From the NCBI RefSeq assembly GCF_901709675.1, contig NC_051098.1:2780500-2844499 (forward strand): a DNA stretch of 64,000 bases. The letters run 5' to 3'. Positions 41,481-51,179 of the stretch are shown here, piece by piece. Numbering within the stretch: position 1 is the stretch's first letter; every line of letters starts with the position of its first letter. The translations under genes were made by a program, and so were the position numbers. The notes under the pieces are model-generated. The model was given only the letters and a program-made list of their open reading frames with translations, made no database searches and was not told where the DNA came from. Source of the stretch: Syngnathus acus. Taxonomy: Eukaryota; Chordata; Actinopteri; Syngnathiformes; Syngnathidae.

Positions 41481-42089
41481 TGACCGTTTTCTATCATGCT
41501 GCAGCATTACTAGGTGGCGGGCCGAAGCTCGCTAGAGGCTTTCGTTAGTGAAATGATTGATCTGGTTGTAGGGAGGATGTGATATTTTAATATGACCTCC
41601 ACAGATTTTATAATAACACATTTCTGATTGTTGGGAGCTGTTTTTTTGTCATCGTTTTATGAAAATCAATGTTTGATTGCGAAACGCAACAGGCACTGCT
41701 GCAAAGGGGTCCTTGCTGCAGAACCAATCAAAACCCGTAACAACGTCACGTGACTTGATGTCTCCCAATGGCATTCCTCCAACTCATGAACTAGGAAGTA
41801 AATATTGCCTCCGCTCTATTGACAACAATGGACTTTGTTCGCACTTGGTAAGTTCTTATTCAATATAAATTCATATTGAAAATGGCTAAGGATAGCCTCG
41901 GGGCTAAGAACGTGCAGTGTGAAAAGCCCTAAAATGTGATAGGATGTTAGGAGTCATTAGCAGTTTATATGCAGTCAATTTTGGCTTCAGAGATTACACA
42001 TGGCTAATTTACGTTACAGAGAGTAGCTCCAGTAACTCCTGGTTTTCAGGAATGAGAACGGCAAATGAAAAAATTCACTGAAAAGTAGC
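41481..42089. other. Unassigned sequence
   Basis: No gene or known repeat recognised. Short frames only. Confidence 0.5.
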
Positions 42090-42365
42090 CGGGGCCTGGG
42101 GGCCGTATGGAGCTCTCTTTCACCTCCGTGGATGGAAGTCGGGGGCCGGCGCTCGGCCGGGTGGCTGTCCGGGGATGGTGGATGGGGCTCGGACATGGCT
42201 TTTATGCACGCCCGGTCCTATTCTATGGAGCTCCCTTCCACCTCCGTGGCTGGAAGTGCCACCTCCGGGAAGGGAAGTCTACGCCGCCACATGCCTGGAA
42301 GTCGACGCCGGTGGGCTTGGGGCCGTGTGGTGGTGAACTATTTATGTTATAGTTATTTGATATAT
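42090..42365 (+). repeat. MITE family 2 fragment
   Basis: It matches the interior of family 2 at 62876-63140 and, in reverse, 3010-3180. Landmarks are GTCGGGGGCCGGCGCTCGGC, TGGATGGGGCTCGGACATGG and GCTGGAAGTGCCACCTCCGG. No termini are visible. The apparent frames shared between copies are a consequence of repeat homology. Confidence 0.75.
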
Positions 42366-42612
42366 TTTATTTCGGGGGGGCCGAAGGCCTGTGCCCCCCC
42401 CACTTGCCGCAGGGGGCCAGGGGATTGTGCCCCCCCCCTTTGGGGGCCGCAGTGGGCCAGGGGCCACAGGCCCCCATTGGGGGCTACAGGGGCCACAGGC
42501 CCCCATTGGGGGATACAGGGGCCACAGGCCCCATTGGGGGCCACAGGGCCCACAGGCCCCCATTGGGGGCCGCAGGGGGCCAGGGGCAACACCCCGGAGG
42601 GGGCTCAGAGGG
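42366..42612 (+). repeat. GGGGCC-rich minisatellite
   Basis: Irregular tandem units of about 27-32 bp built from CCACAGGCCCCCATTGGGGG. Glycine/proline-rich frames on both strands result from this and are not protein genes. Confidence 0.85.
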
Positions 42613-42686
42613 AGAAGCTCCCTGGAAACCCCTGGATTTTGGCAGTATAGCAACCCCAAAACCATTAATCTCATCACTCAATTTGA

Positions 42687-43050
42687 AAATCCATCCATCC
42701 ATTTTCTGAACCGCTTAGTCCCCACGGGGGTCGCGGGAGTGCTGGAGCCTATCCCAGCCGTCATCGGGCAGTAGGCGGGGGACACCCTGAACCGGTTGCC
42801 AGCCGATCGCAGGGCACACAGAGACAAACAACCATTTGCACTCGCACTCACACCTAGGGACAATTTGGAGTCGCCAATCGGCCTACCAAGCATGTTTTTG
42901 GGACGTGGGAGGAAACCGGAGTGCCCGGAGAAAACGCACGCGGGCCCGGGGAGAACATGCAAACTCCACACAGGGAGGGCCGGAGGTGGAATCGAACCCG
43001 CACCCTCCTAACTGTGAGGCGGATGTGCTACCCAGTGCGCCACCGAGCCG
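42687..43050 (-). mobile_element. tRNA-type SINE with perfect 10-bp target duplication
   Basis: On the minus strand it starts CGGCTCGGTGGCGCACTGGG and has a B box-like GGGTTCGATTCC. It continues through GTTTGCATGTTCTCCCC and ends with GCTGGGATAGGCTCCAGCAC and an (ATGG)n tail. CTCAATTTGA flanks it at 42677-42686 and 43051-43060. It inserted in the truncated side of the BEL element. Older tails of the same family are at 54114-54225 and 61318-61415. Confidence 0.92.
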
Positions 43051-43105
43051 CTCAATTTGAACAGTTTTGTTAAAAAAATATTCGTTTGGTGGGCTACCAA
43101 GGTGA

Positions 43106-43287
43106 ATATAATACACCTTGGCAGGCTTGGCCTTTCTTCTTTAAATGGGAGAGGCATTTCGCAACGTCCGTCTGGCTTCGCTTTGATTCCTTCCTCCATT
43201 ATGGATAGAAAACGTAGATCTTCCTGTGAGATATGAGCATCTTCGGCTACTCTTTCGTTGAAGTCTGATTCGAGTGCCTTAATGACT
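43106..43287 (-). pseudogene. Start of BEL/Pao reverse transcriptase region, out of frame
   Basis: Past the 8-bp duplication, the minus strand in a second frame reads ALESDFNERVAED, SQEDLRFLSIMEEGI and MPLPFKEERPSLP. These match the conserved segment just before the Pao reverse transcriptase. It is the expected continuation of the Gag-protease frame. After PSLP the similarity ends, so the element is truncated here. Confidence 0.85.
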
Positions 43288-46066
43288 TAATGACTTCTGG
43301 TGGTGTGATAACTTCCTTGATTTGTGTTCGATATATGTATCGTACTTCACTTGGTTGATAAGCCTGTGACTCAATGTGTGGAGTCACTTGTTTCACAACG
43401 ATCCTGTGGCTGCTTCCAATTGCATCTCCATAATCGACGCAGGGATCTGCACAGCCGACTATACTCCAGCCCAAGTCTGTTCGTTGAGCGAAAGGCTCAT
43501 TATCTTTTCCTGACACCACTTCTCTGGGCAACAGGGCCTGAGAACAGTTGTAGCCTATGAGCAGGCCAATCTCACAGTCACATAAAGGAGTGATCTCTCC
43601 AGCAAGGTGCTCTAGGTGAGGCCATGATCTTGCTGTCTCAGGTATGGGGACATGACTTAGGTTTGCAGGAATAAACTCTCTTGTGTAGGTTACTGGGAGA
43701 GATATTTTCCTTGTCTCATTATAACCTCTGACCTGCAGTCCAGTTAACTTCTGACTCTGGATGACGGTATCTTTGGATGACATCGTGGAGAGCTTTAATT
43801 GCACAGGCTGTTTCTTTGTAACTAACACTTCTGCCGTTTCTTGCAGGATGAAGGTGGTGTTGCTTTGGTTGTCCAATAGAGCGTATACGAGCACTTCCTG
43901 CTCTGGATTACTTGCTGTGGACAGCCATACAGGAACAACTGTGGAGGAATAGGTGCTCCTCTTGTCTTGCACCACTCTGTTAGCTGTTGCCTCTACTGGT
44001 GTCTCTTCTTTCTCTTCAGACTCTGATAAGTCTTCCTTTTTCTTAAAGCGTCTCCCACTCTCCTTTCTTTCGCCATCCTCTTGTTCTTTCCTATCGTCTT
44101 CCCTTGGACGATTTTCATGTAGACATGTTGGATGCCTCCTTTTGCATGTCTCACAAATGCTTCTCTTCTCACAGTTCTTGGACTGATGTCCTGATTTCAA
44201 ACATCCAAAGCAGAGCTTGTTTGTTTTCACAAACTTGACTCGTTCTGCAGTTGTCTCTTTCAAGAACCTTCGACATGTCTGTAAGCCATGATTTGACTTC
44301 TCACAGAATACACATCCTTTAGCATCTGTTTTCTCTTCAGAGCTACTTGCTAGCACCTTAGCACCAACACTTCGTGTTTTTTGTGGCTTCTCCTTTCCAC
44401 CATCTCCAGACTTCAGAGCGTGAAGGGAGGTAATCGGATTACAAGCTATATCGGCTTCCTCTGTGACGAATTCCACGAACTGATCGAAGCTGGGGAAAGT
44501 CTCATTTTCCTTTTCCATCCTGGTCACCCTTCGGTTCCATCTTGCTGTAAGCCAGTCGGGGAGCTTGGAGAGCATTCGTTGGTTTTCACCACAGTCGTTA
44601 AGGACCTCCAGGCTCTTTATTTGCGACATGGCTGCTTGACAGCCTTGAAGGAAGTCTGAGAACTCTCGTAGCTGAATGCTTTCCTTGGGTCCTATGTTTG
44701 GCCATGAGGCCAGCTTATCTCTGAAAGCCTTAGCAACCATAAAGGAGCTTCCATGTCTTTTTTCCAGGACATCGAGCGCTGTCTGATAGGCTGCATCTGT
44801 TCCCAGAAGGAAGTATCCCTCAATGGCTTTCCTTGCTGGTCCGCCAACATATTTTTGTAGGTAGTAGATTTTTTCGTTCGCTGGTATATTCTTTCTGCCT
44901 ATCAGCGTTTGAAAGGACATTTTCCAGCCCTTGTACTTTAGTGGATCTCCACTGAAAACAGCAGGCTCTGGTGCTGGGAGACGGTTTACACTGAAGGCCT
45001 CTGCTAGTACCTTGGCGAAATCAGTTGTGCTATCCTCTTTGGGAGTAGTTATAGAAGATTGCATCCTTGTGATTAGTTGTGGCGTGACAGCAGGTTTTGA
45101 GTCGAATGTAAGCCTTTCTCGTTTGGGCTTATAATCCTTGAATAGATTCAGCAAGTCTGAGGTTGAGCCTTGTTCTTGTTTATACACTTCTAGTTTGGCC
45201 TTGGCGGCATTCATCTTTTTTATGGTCTCTAAGCGTTCTATCTTTCTGCGCTTTTCTTCCAAGACCTGTTTATTTGCAGCACATTCTTCTTCTTGTTGTG
45301 CAAGCCTTTGTCTACGTTGCTCTTCTTCTTGTGCACGTTCCTTTTTTTGTCGCACAAGCCTTTGTCTGTACTCAGCTTCGAGGTTTCTGAGTTCATGTTC
45401 CTCACGCTCCACTTGCTCTTGGACTTCCAAAGTGGCTTCATTTGCTGCTAATTCTGCTGCAGCTTCACTTATTTTTGAAGATTTACATGAGGATTTACTT
45501 GAGAGTGATGATCTTGAGCTTGCACTGCATGCTTCTGATACTTCTAATGAGAACACAGAGCCAGTCTCAAACCACTCTATTTCTTGCTCGTTATCTTTGT
45601 CTTGGAGATGGTTCCAAGCATGCTCTAATATCTGCCTTGAGACAGTGTCGCAGGTGTCTGTTCGACGGCGTGTCTCTTTATCAGGGATTATGCATTTGCG
45701 CAGGTCTTCGTACGCCTGCTGTACATCATTTGATGCTTCTTTTATCTTGTTGATGAGAGTTTGTAGGTTCTCTTGAGAAGAGGCTCCCTCTATCTCCTTC
45801 CTTGATTTCTTAGCAAGAATCTTCCACTTGTCATAGGTACGTGAGAAACGATGTTGGAGACCTTTGAGTTTAGTCTCTTCGAGTTCTTGTCCCTTCTCAG
45901 TGAGCCTTCTCGATCTTTCACTTCTTCTTAGTTCATCTTCTGGGGCAGGTTGTTTGCCTTCACTTATTTCAGTCTCCCCCTTAAGAGTTTTATCTGCTTG
46001 CTCACTATCAGCATCCTCAATGCCTTCTAAGATTGGAGTTATCCCTTCTATCTTGGACACATCCAT
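43247..46066 (-). CDS. BEL/Pao Gag-protease polyprotein, C-terminally frameshifted
   Basis: The 939-codon frame contains, in order: an acidic and basic N-terminal region; a long coiled coil rich in Glu, Arg and Gln (about residues 205-310); a DUF1759-type Gag region (about 370-520, with FSGDPLKYKGW and KYVGGPARKAIEGY); Cys-His knuckles CVFCEKSNHGLQTC and CFGCLKSGHQSKNC plus a third Cys/His cluster (about 600-670); and an A17-type aspartic protease with ALLDNQSNTTFI (about 735-750), followed by LIGYNCSQALLP and DLGWSIVG. This is the Pao Gag-PR order. The frame should run on into reverse transcriptase but shifts at an 8-bp tandem duplication (TTAATGAC twice, 43289-43304), adding an 11-residue unrelated tail. 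The start is the first ATG after the leader. Confidence 0.93.
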   Translation of the reverse strand: MDVSKIEGITPILEGIEDADSEQADKTLKGETEISEGKQPAPEDELRRSERSRRLTEKGQELEETKLKGLQHRFSRTYDKWKILAKKSRKEIEGASSQENLQTLINKIKEASNDVQQAYEDLRKCIIPDKETRRRTDTCDTVSRQILEHAWNHLQDKDNEQEIEWFETGSVFSLEVSEACSASSRSSLSSKSSCKSSKISEAAAELAANEATLEVQEQVEREEHELRNLEAEYRQRLVRQKKERAQEEEQRRQRLAQQEEECAANKQVLEEKRRKIERLETIKKMNAAKAKLEVYKQEQGSTSDLLNLFKDYKPKRERLTFDSKPAVTPQLITRMQSSITTPKEDSTTDFAKVLAEAFSVNRLPAPEPAVFSGDPLKYKGWKMSFQTLIGRKNIPANEKIYYLQKYVGGPARKAIEGYFLLGTDAAYQTALDVLEKRHGSSFMVAKAFRDKLASWPNIGPKESIQLREFSDFLQGCQAAMSQIKSLEVLNDCGENQRMLSKLPDWLTARWNRRVTRMEKENETFPSFDQFVEFVTEEADIACNPITSLHALKSGDGGKEKPQKTRSVGAKVLASSSEEKTDAKGCVFCEKSNHGLQTCRRFLKETTAERVKFVKTNKLCFGCLKSGHQSKNCEKRSICETCKRRHPTCLHENRPREDDRKEQEDGERKESGRRFKKKEDLSESEEKEETPVEATANRVVQDKRSTYSSTVVPVWLSTASNPEQEVLVYALLDNQSNTTFILQETAEVLVTKKQPVQLKLSTMSSKDTVIQSQKLTGLQVRGYNETRKISLPVTYTREFIPANLSHVPIPETARSWPHLEHLAGEITPLCDCEIGLLIGYNCSQALLPREVVSGKDNEPFAQRTDLGWSIVGCADPCVDYGDAIGSSHRIVVKQVTPHIESQAYQPSEVRYIYRTQIKEVITPPEVIKSLRHSNQTSTKE

Positions 46067-46619
46067 TTTTAGGAAGTCTCATGAACTCAGTATTTATCTG
46101 ATTTACTAATGTAATGATGTTATAGTTTTATCACTTAACTACAGTAGGCTATCTTGAATTACTACTGACTCCTGTAATTTACTTTATCAACCAACCTGTC
46201 TAATATATTGACTAAATGTACAATAAACTTAATTTTTCATTGCAATGACTTAATCACTTAAATGTTGTTCTACACCTTTGAATGTTCGCAAATGAACTTG
46301 TTTTCAAATGCTATGAATGGTCGTTCACACCTCAATCAGACATTACTAGGTGCAAATAAGCAAGCACTTAAACCTTACAACATGCACACATCACCATAAC
46401 ATTGCACAATTTAGCACTTGTAGGTCCCTTTACAGCAATTGAGGCTAGTCCACCTTTAAACATTTAACTTGTTCAAATGTTTACTTATTGTTGACTGGCA
46501 CCCAAAGCTCTCTGGACTCAGGTAGCTACTTGTGTAGGCAGGTGAATGTACAGTCTCTTATCTGTCCGATGGAAGAGGTGAGTGAAGTGACTTGCTTGTA
46601 GCTCTGCCGAACACCGTCT

Positions 46620-47133
46620 TGTTCTGGCGCCGGGCTGGGTGAGTTCTCACTGTAGCTCCCTCTTGTCAATCAGGCGTACAAGCAGTTCTTCAAAACGGGC
46701 ATTTATTCAACTCCTTCTCCACACACATGCCGTGAGAACTAAAAGACATAAAGACTATTAACATAAAACGTTCTCGCAGAGAACAATAAACGTTACACAC
46801 AAAATAACTTAAATCTGCTCATGCACTTAAAACACATTCGTCATGTTCTTGCTAACATAACATAGCATGGCTAACATCATGGCTAACAGCTAAGGATTAC
46901 CTCATTGCCGCATTTGCTCGAGGGAGAAAACGAAGAAAAACGTAAATCTTGACAATACAGGTCTTCAAAACTTTGGTTTCACCAATAAACAAAAATGCTA
47001 TCAGAAAAGAAACAAAGTAAGCATTCCTTGCATTCTTCATCACTTGCTTATGCAAACGGAAAACGTCGCCACCCGGTGGCTCAAAATCAGACACACTCGC
47101 CCTTGTGTAACTCTCAAAAAGGAACCGCTAACA
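46620..47133 (-). repeat. Putative BEL/Pao 5' LTR
   Basis: Read on the minus strand it starts TGTTAGCGGTTCC at 47133 and ends CCAGAACA at 46620, TG...CA ends, about 514 bp. GAATAAATGCCCG near 46705 supplies a polyadenylation signal about 80 bp before the end. No second LTR exists in the window, so the boundaries rest only on end motifs and distance to gag. Confidence 0.5.
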
Positions 47134-47209
47134 CAAAACTAAATTGGTTCCCACTTGGAAACAGAGCTTAGCTCAAAACGTTCCATATCAGTGCATTTTC
47201 TTATGGCAG

Positions 47210-47255
47210 CTACAGGCTGATTTGAAGACCTGCATGTTTCCAAGACCCTGGACAG
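47210..47255 (+). other. Candidate exon a (splice-compatible, unproven)
   Basis: TTTTCTTATGGCAG precedes and GTATGA follows a 46-nt segment with a single open frame. Its end phase (one base over) matches the frame of the next candidate at 47358. No family was recognised. It could be chance. Confidence 0.2.
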
Positions 47256-47366
47256 GTATGATTAGTTTGACATCTGTACTGTAGATTAAAAAAAGACAAC
47301 AGTGAAGGCTTCGATGTGGTGGCTGCTCTCAATGTTGACTTTTGTTTTCTGCTGTAGACTCTACAC

Positions 47367-48202
47367 CAGTGGTTCCCAAACTTTTGCAGGCTGGCGCCCC
47401 CTTTGGCTCCCCAGTGAATTCCTAGCGCCCCCCCCCCCCCCCAAGGACCGGCATTTATATAAATAAATAATACATTTATATAAATAAATAAATAAATAAT
47501 ACATTTATAATATCATTACCATTACGTTGAATTAGTGGGAGCACTGAGTTTGTTTCTCAGAAACGAGCCGGTCCCATCTAGACGTAATCGGAGACAATGA
47601 CACCCGAAGTGATTTAAGGTTTGTCTTTTATTGCAGGATGCTTGGTCTCCATGTGTTGAAGCAGTTTTGAATGCTTCACTGCCTGGTTAGTTAGCCTGTC
47701 GCCACATATTAGCTTTGCGGGCTCGACTGGGGAAACATGTCACGTGACCGGGACGAGTGTCTTGACCTGAATTAATTGATCGTCGATAAAAAAAAAATTC
47801 TGTGCGGCTTGGCAGCCCGGTACCAAGTGACCCACGGACCGGTACCGGTCCGCGGCCCGGTGGTTGGGGACCACTGCCCTAACCAGCTCAACACAACACA
47901 ACACGGCGCGTTCTGGCGAGTCCCCAATTTCATGTTGACTTGAACTCAAGATGATGTTGACCGCCAGAATGCGGTTTTTATTATAAGATAAAATTCTGAA
48001 CATTACAAGCTTGAAATTACAAACCTGAGCTTTTGCTTTTGTAGTCTATGCTGTCGGATCTGACTGGGCCAGAGCGGCGTGTTGTGTACAAATCGACTGC
48101 CGCCCCCCTACCGCCCCCCTACCGCCCCTTTCTTCCTCACCGCCCCCCCAGATCTTTCCACCGCCCCCAGGGGGGCGGTACCGCCCACTTTGGGAACCAC
48201 TG
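47367..48202. mobile_element. hAT element G (CAGTGGTTCCCAAAC termini)
   Basis: CAGTGGTTCCCAAAC at 47367 and GGGAACCACTG at 48202 enclose 836 bp. An exact 8-bp duplication CTCTACAC lies at 47359-47366 and 48203-48210. The ends carry GGCGCCCCC and GGGGGGCGGTACCGCCC. It contains an older truncated hAT (47444-47876). Confidence 0.93.
47444..47876 (-). mobile_element. Truncated hAT K nested in hAT G
   Basis: GGTACCGGTCCGCGGCCCGG to GGTTGGGGACCACTG at 47876 is the left end of element J (56148-57057), inverted. The segment at 47520-47620 matches the complement of 56780-56875. The other terminus is missing, with a C-run at its edge. Confidence 0.85.
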
Positions 48203-48433
48203 CTCTACACAAACGACAATGTCAACGTTCAATATGTGTGCTCGTGTGACTCGTGCAGAGGGCCCTCAGGAAGACTGCTCTGATAGCACTGGTAAATAAA
48301 AAAAAAACCTCTCTGCTCGTTCCTGTGCGATTGCTTCATGCTCGAAATGTGCGACTGACATGAGATACATCAAAGAAAAACTATTTTACAGGTAGTCGTT
48401 TTTTTATTCCATATTCGTCTTTCTTTTACAGAG

Positions 48434-48612
48434 TAATCCCAAAGTCTGTAATGGGTGGTGCCCGATGTCCATCGAGTTCATCTTTGTGGAAGCTGTTGGC
48501 GACACGCACAGAGGCCACAAATGATGAAACAAGGACCGCAATGCCTTTAAAATTAAAACAGGCTCCAGCGCTGAGTAGCAAAGGGGGCTATCACAACCCC
48601 ACAAGAGAGTGA
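48434..48612 (+). other. Candidate terminal exon c (unproven)
   Basis: TTCTTTTACAGAG precedes a segment that stays open for 58 further codons in the phase set by candidate b and ends at TGA 48610-48612. The alternative acceptor two bases upstream would give an immediate stop. The predicted Ser/Thr/Lys-rich peptide matches nothing I recognise. Confidence 0.22.
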
Positions 48613-49054
48613 TTTTTATTTAGTTTCTTCCTTGTGTTTCGCCGAGCTGGTTGTTTTGTTTATTTGATATGTCCTACATAAAATATGTATATATTTATAT
48701 TGTAACTTAGTAGTTTTGTTCTATTAAATAGCCCCCACTTTTTAATATTGTATGTATATTTTTACATTTTTAAACATATCATTTAAAAACATTGCACATT
48801 TATATTTGTGATGTTTGGACAATGTTTGAAATTTTTTTAGATTTTAGGTTCAATTATCATTTTGGTTAATTTGAACATCAAAAGGTGTATTTATATCAGC
48901 AGCTAACATAAGTATGACTGTTACTGAAACCTATTTTTATTTTAAAAACAAAACCGATGTAAGTTTTCACACCCTGGACCATCACTAATCAAATGCATTT
49001 TCACAACATCCTGGAACACAAAGGTAAGGATCACAGGTTAAATGTATTGAAGAG
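48613..49054. other. Unassigned AT-rich sequence
   Basis: AT-rich with no gene or repeat recognised. Confidence 0.5.
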
Positions 49055-49560
49055 AATCTCAATGTTGAATAGACGTCTAGATCAGGGGTGGCCAACCCGC
49101 GGCTCGCGAGCCGCATGCGGCTCTTTGCCGGGTTTCATGCGGCTCCTTTACGTTCATATCAACATTTGTGGGTTTGTTTGTTTGTTTTTGTGCGTGTTCG
49201 CTTCGCTTGAGTTCAATATGGTATTTTCGTCAAACGCTGCGTGTTCGCTTAGCTTGAGTTCAATATGGTATTTTCGTCAAACGCGCATGAGGTGAAATCC
49301 CGCTAAGGAGGAGGGGCAAACCCATTCGGGGGGGGGGGGGGGGGGGGTAACGTGGCTCTTTGCGGTACACAGTAAAAAAATGTGGCTCTTAGTCTCTGAC
49401 TGGTTGGCCACCCCTGGTCTAGATGTTCAAATGATCACTAGCTTTTAGCGCTATTAGCGCGCTAATAGCAATTAGCCATCATTCGAACATCTACGCAATA
49501 AACATCTAAAAAACTTTCACATATAGACGTCTAATAGACGTCTATCCCGTAAACGAAAGA
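49055..49560. repeat. AGACGTCT-type repeat interrupted by hAT H
   Basis: It matches 24605-24860 (AATGTTGAATAGACGTCTAG, AGCCATCATTCGAAC, CTTTCACATATAGACG). The hAT at 49083-49416 sits inside the first AGACGTCTAGAT. The uninterrupted copy at about 24630 is the empty site. Confidence 0.85.
49083..49416 (+). mobile_element. hAT MITE H (same family as B and D)
   Basis: CAGGGGTGGCCAACC / GGTTGGCCACCCCTG termini, 334 bp, exact 8-bp duplication GTCTAGAT (49075-49082, 49417-49424). A GCGGCTCGCGAGCCGC palindrome is present at the left end and an 18-base G-run near 49330. Confidence 0.95.
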
Positions 49561-50930
49561 TCAGCCTCTTGCTCAAATTTTGGAATATTTTCTAAGGTTC
49601 AGCGACGGTGCTGTCACAATAATGCAACCGCGCGCTGCGGTTGCGCGGTCGGACGGAAATGACAAAAATTCAGCCTCTCCAGCCTGGAAGTTAGCTCCAA
49701 TTTTGGAATATTTACTATTTGTGTCAGCGACGGCACTGAAACATTAGTGCGTCCGGCGCACTGCGGCTGCGCAGTCTGACGGAAATAACGAAACATCAGC
49801 CTTTTGCACACGGAGTTCCGCTCAAATTTTGGAATATTTTGTATTTGTGTCAGCGACGGCGCTATTACAATAATGCGTCCGGCGCGCTGTGGATGCGCGG
49901 TCGGACCAAAATGACGAAAAAGCAGCCTCTTGCGCACAGAGTTCCGCTCTAATTTTGGAATATTTTCTAAATTTCAGCGGCGGCGCTGTCACAATAATGC
50001 AACCGGCGCGCTGCTTGTGCGCGGTCGGACGGAAATGGCAAAAATTCAGTCTCTCCACCTGGAGATCAGCTCCAATTTTACAATATTTTCTAATTGCGTC
50101 AGCGACGGTGCTGTTACAATAATGCGTCTGGCGCGCTGCGGCTGCGCAGTCTGACGGAAATGACGAAAAAGCAGCCTTTTGCGCACGGAGTTCCGCTCAA
50201 ATCTTGGAATGTCAGCGACGGCGGTGTTACAATAATTCGTCCGGTGCGCTGCGGTTGCGCGGTCGGACCGAAATTACGAAAAGTCAGCCTCTTGCGCATG
50301 GAGTTCCACTCAAATTTTGGAATATTTTCTAAGTTTCAGCGATGGCGCTGTCACAATTATGCGTCCGGCGCACTGCGGATACGCGGTCGGACGGAAATGA
50401 CGAAAAACCAGCCTCTCCAGTCTGGATGTCATCTCCAATTCTGGAATATTTTCTATGTGTCCGCTACGGCGCTGTTACAATAATGCGTCCGGTGCGCTGT
50501 GGTTGCGCGGTCCACCGAAATGACGAAAAATCTGCCTCTTGCGCACGGAGTTCCGCTCAAATTTTGGAATATTTTCTGAGTTTCAGCGACGGCGCTGTCA
50601 CAATAATGCGTCCGGCGCGCTGCATTTGCACAGTCGGACGGAAATGACGAAAAATCATCCTCTCCAGCCTCGAGGTCAGCTCCAATTTTGGAATATTTTC
50701 TATTTGTGTCAGCGACGGCGCTGTTACAATAGTGCGTCCGGCGCGCCGCGAATGCGCGGTCGGACCGAAATTATGAAAAATCAGCCTCCTGCGCACGGAG
50801 TTCTGCTCAAATTATGGAATATTTTCTAGGTTTCAGCGACAGCGCTATCACTATCAGCGCTGCGGTTGCGCGGTCAGACGGAAATGACGAAAAATCATCC
50901 TCTCCAGCCTGGAGGTCAGTTACAATTTTG
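49561..50930 (+). repeat. 120-125-bp tandem array with higher-order structure
   Basis: About twelve units share GGAATATTTTCT, CAGCGACGGCGCTGTCACAA, TAATGCGTCCGGCGCGCTGC and GGTCGGACGGAAATGACGAA. Two alternative links occur: GCCTCTTGCGCACGGAGTTC and CCTCTCCAGCCTGGAGGTC. Units run in a type 1-2-3 pattern twice and then 1-2 repeatedly. The same core occurs in the foldback at 23930-24610. Short frames are by-products. Confidence 0.9.
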
Positions 50931-51112
50931 GACCCGCGGAATCGAGAAAGAGCTGTCAATCCTGTCCGGGGGTCAATTAAGCCGCAGGCTGCAGTCCTGT
51001 TGGTGCTCTTCTGTCAATTCCTTTAAGTTTCAGCTTTGTAACCATACGCCCCCGGAATCCAAAGACTTGGTGGTTTCCCGGGTGCTGCGGGTCGGCATCG
51101 TCTGTGGTCGGG
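50931..51112 (-). pseudogene. 18S rRNA fragment, antisense
   Basis: The plus strand carries GCGGAATCGAGAAAGAGCT, AATTAAGCCGCAGGCT, GTCAATTCCTTTAAGTTTCA, GCTTTGTAACCATACG, AATCCAAAGACTT and TCGGCATCGT. In this order these are the complement of a ~300-nt stretch in the 3' half of eukaryotic 18S rRNA. It includes the universally conserved AATTGACGGAAGGGCAC region, here altered to AATTGACAGAAGAGCAC. Internal deletions shorten it to about 180 bp. It is a pseudogene, placed exactly between two arrays of opposite orientation. Confidence 0.9.
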
Positions 51113-51179
51113 TCGAGCGAGCTGAGGAGTGACCCGTCAGGTTGGGTGGTCCGGGGGAAGGGGATGCTGAGACTGGCTC

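Larger units (their letters stand above)
43061..47133 (-). mobile_element. BEL/Pao LTR retrotransposon, 5' part only
   Basis: In minus-strand order: a putative LTR (47133-46620), a leader (46619-46067), a 939-codon Gag-protease frame (46066-43247), and a short out-of-frame start of the reverse transcriptase region down to about 43110. The reverse transcriptase, integrase and 3' LTR are absent. The truncation point is near the SINE at 42687-43050, which inserted later. Confidence 0.88.
47358..48291 (+). other. Candidate exon b, split by hAT G (unproven)
   Basis: CTGCTGTAG|ACTCTACAC begins a segment that the hAT at 47367-48202 interrupts after nine bases. It resumes at 48211 and ends at GCACTG|GTAAAT. 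Removing the hAT and one target copy gives 90 nt open in the phase set by candidate a. Confidence 0.2.

Noticed and set aside
42107-42650. Collagen-like or proline/glycine-rich frames on both strands
   Set aside because: They are produced by the GGGGCC-rich minisatellite and MITE interior, and are open in several frames at once.
45138-45776. 212-codon plus-strand frame opposite the BEL Gag region
   Set aside because: It is the Ser/Cys-rich antisense shadow of the Glu/Arg-rich coiled coil on the minus strand.
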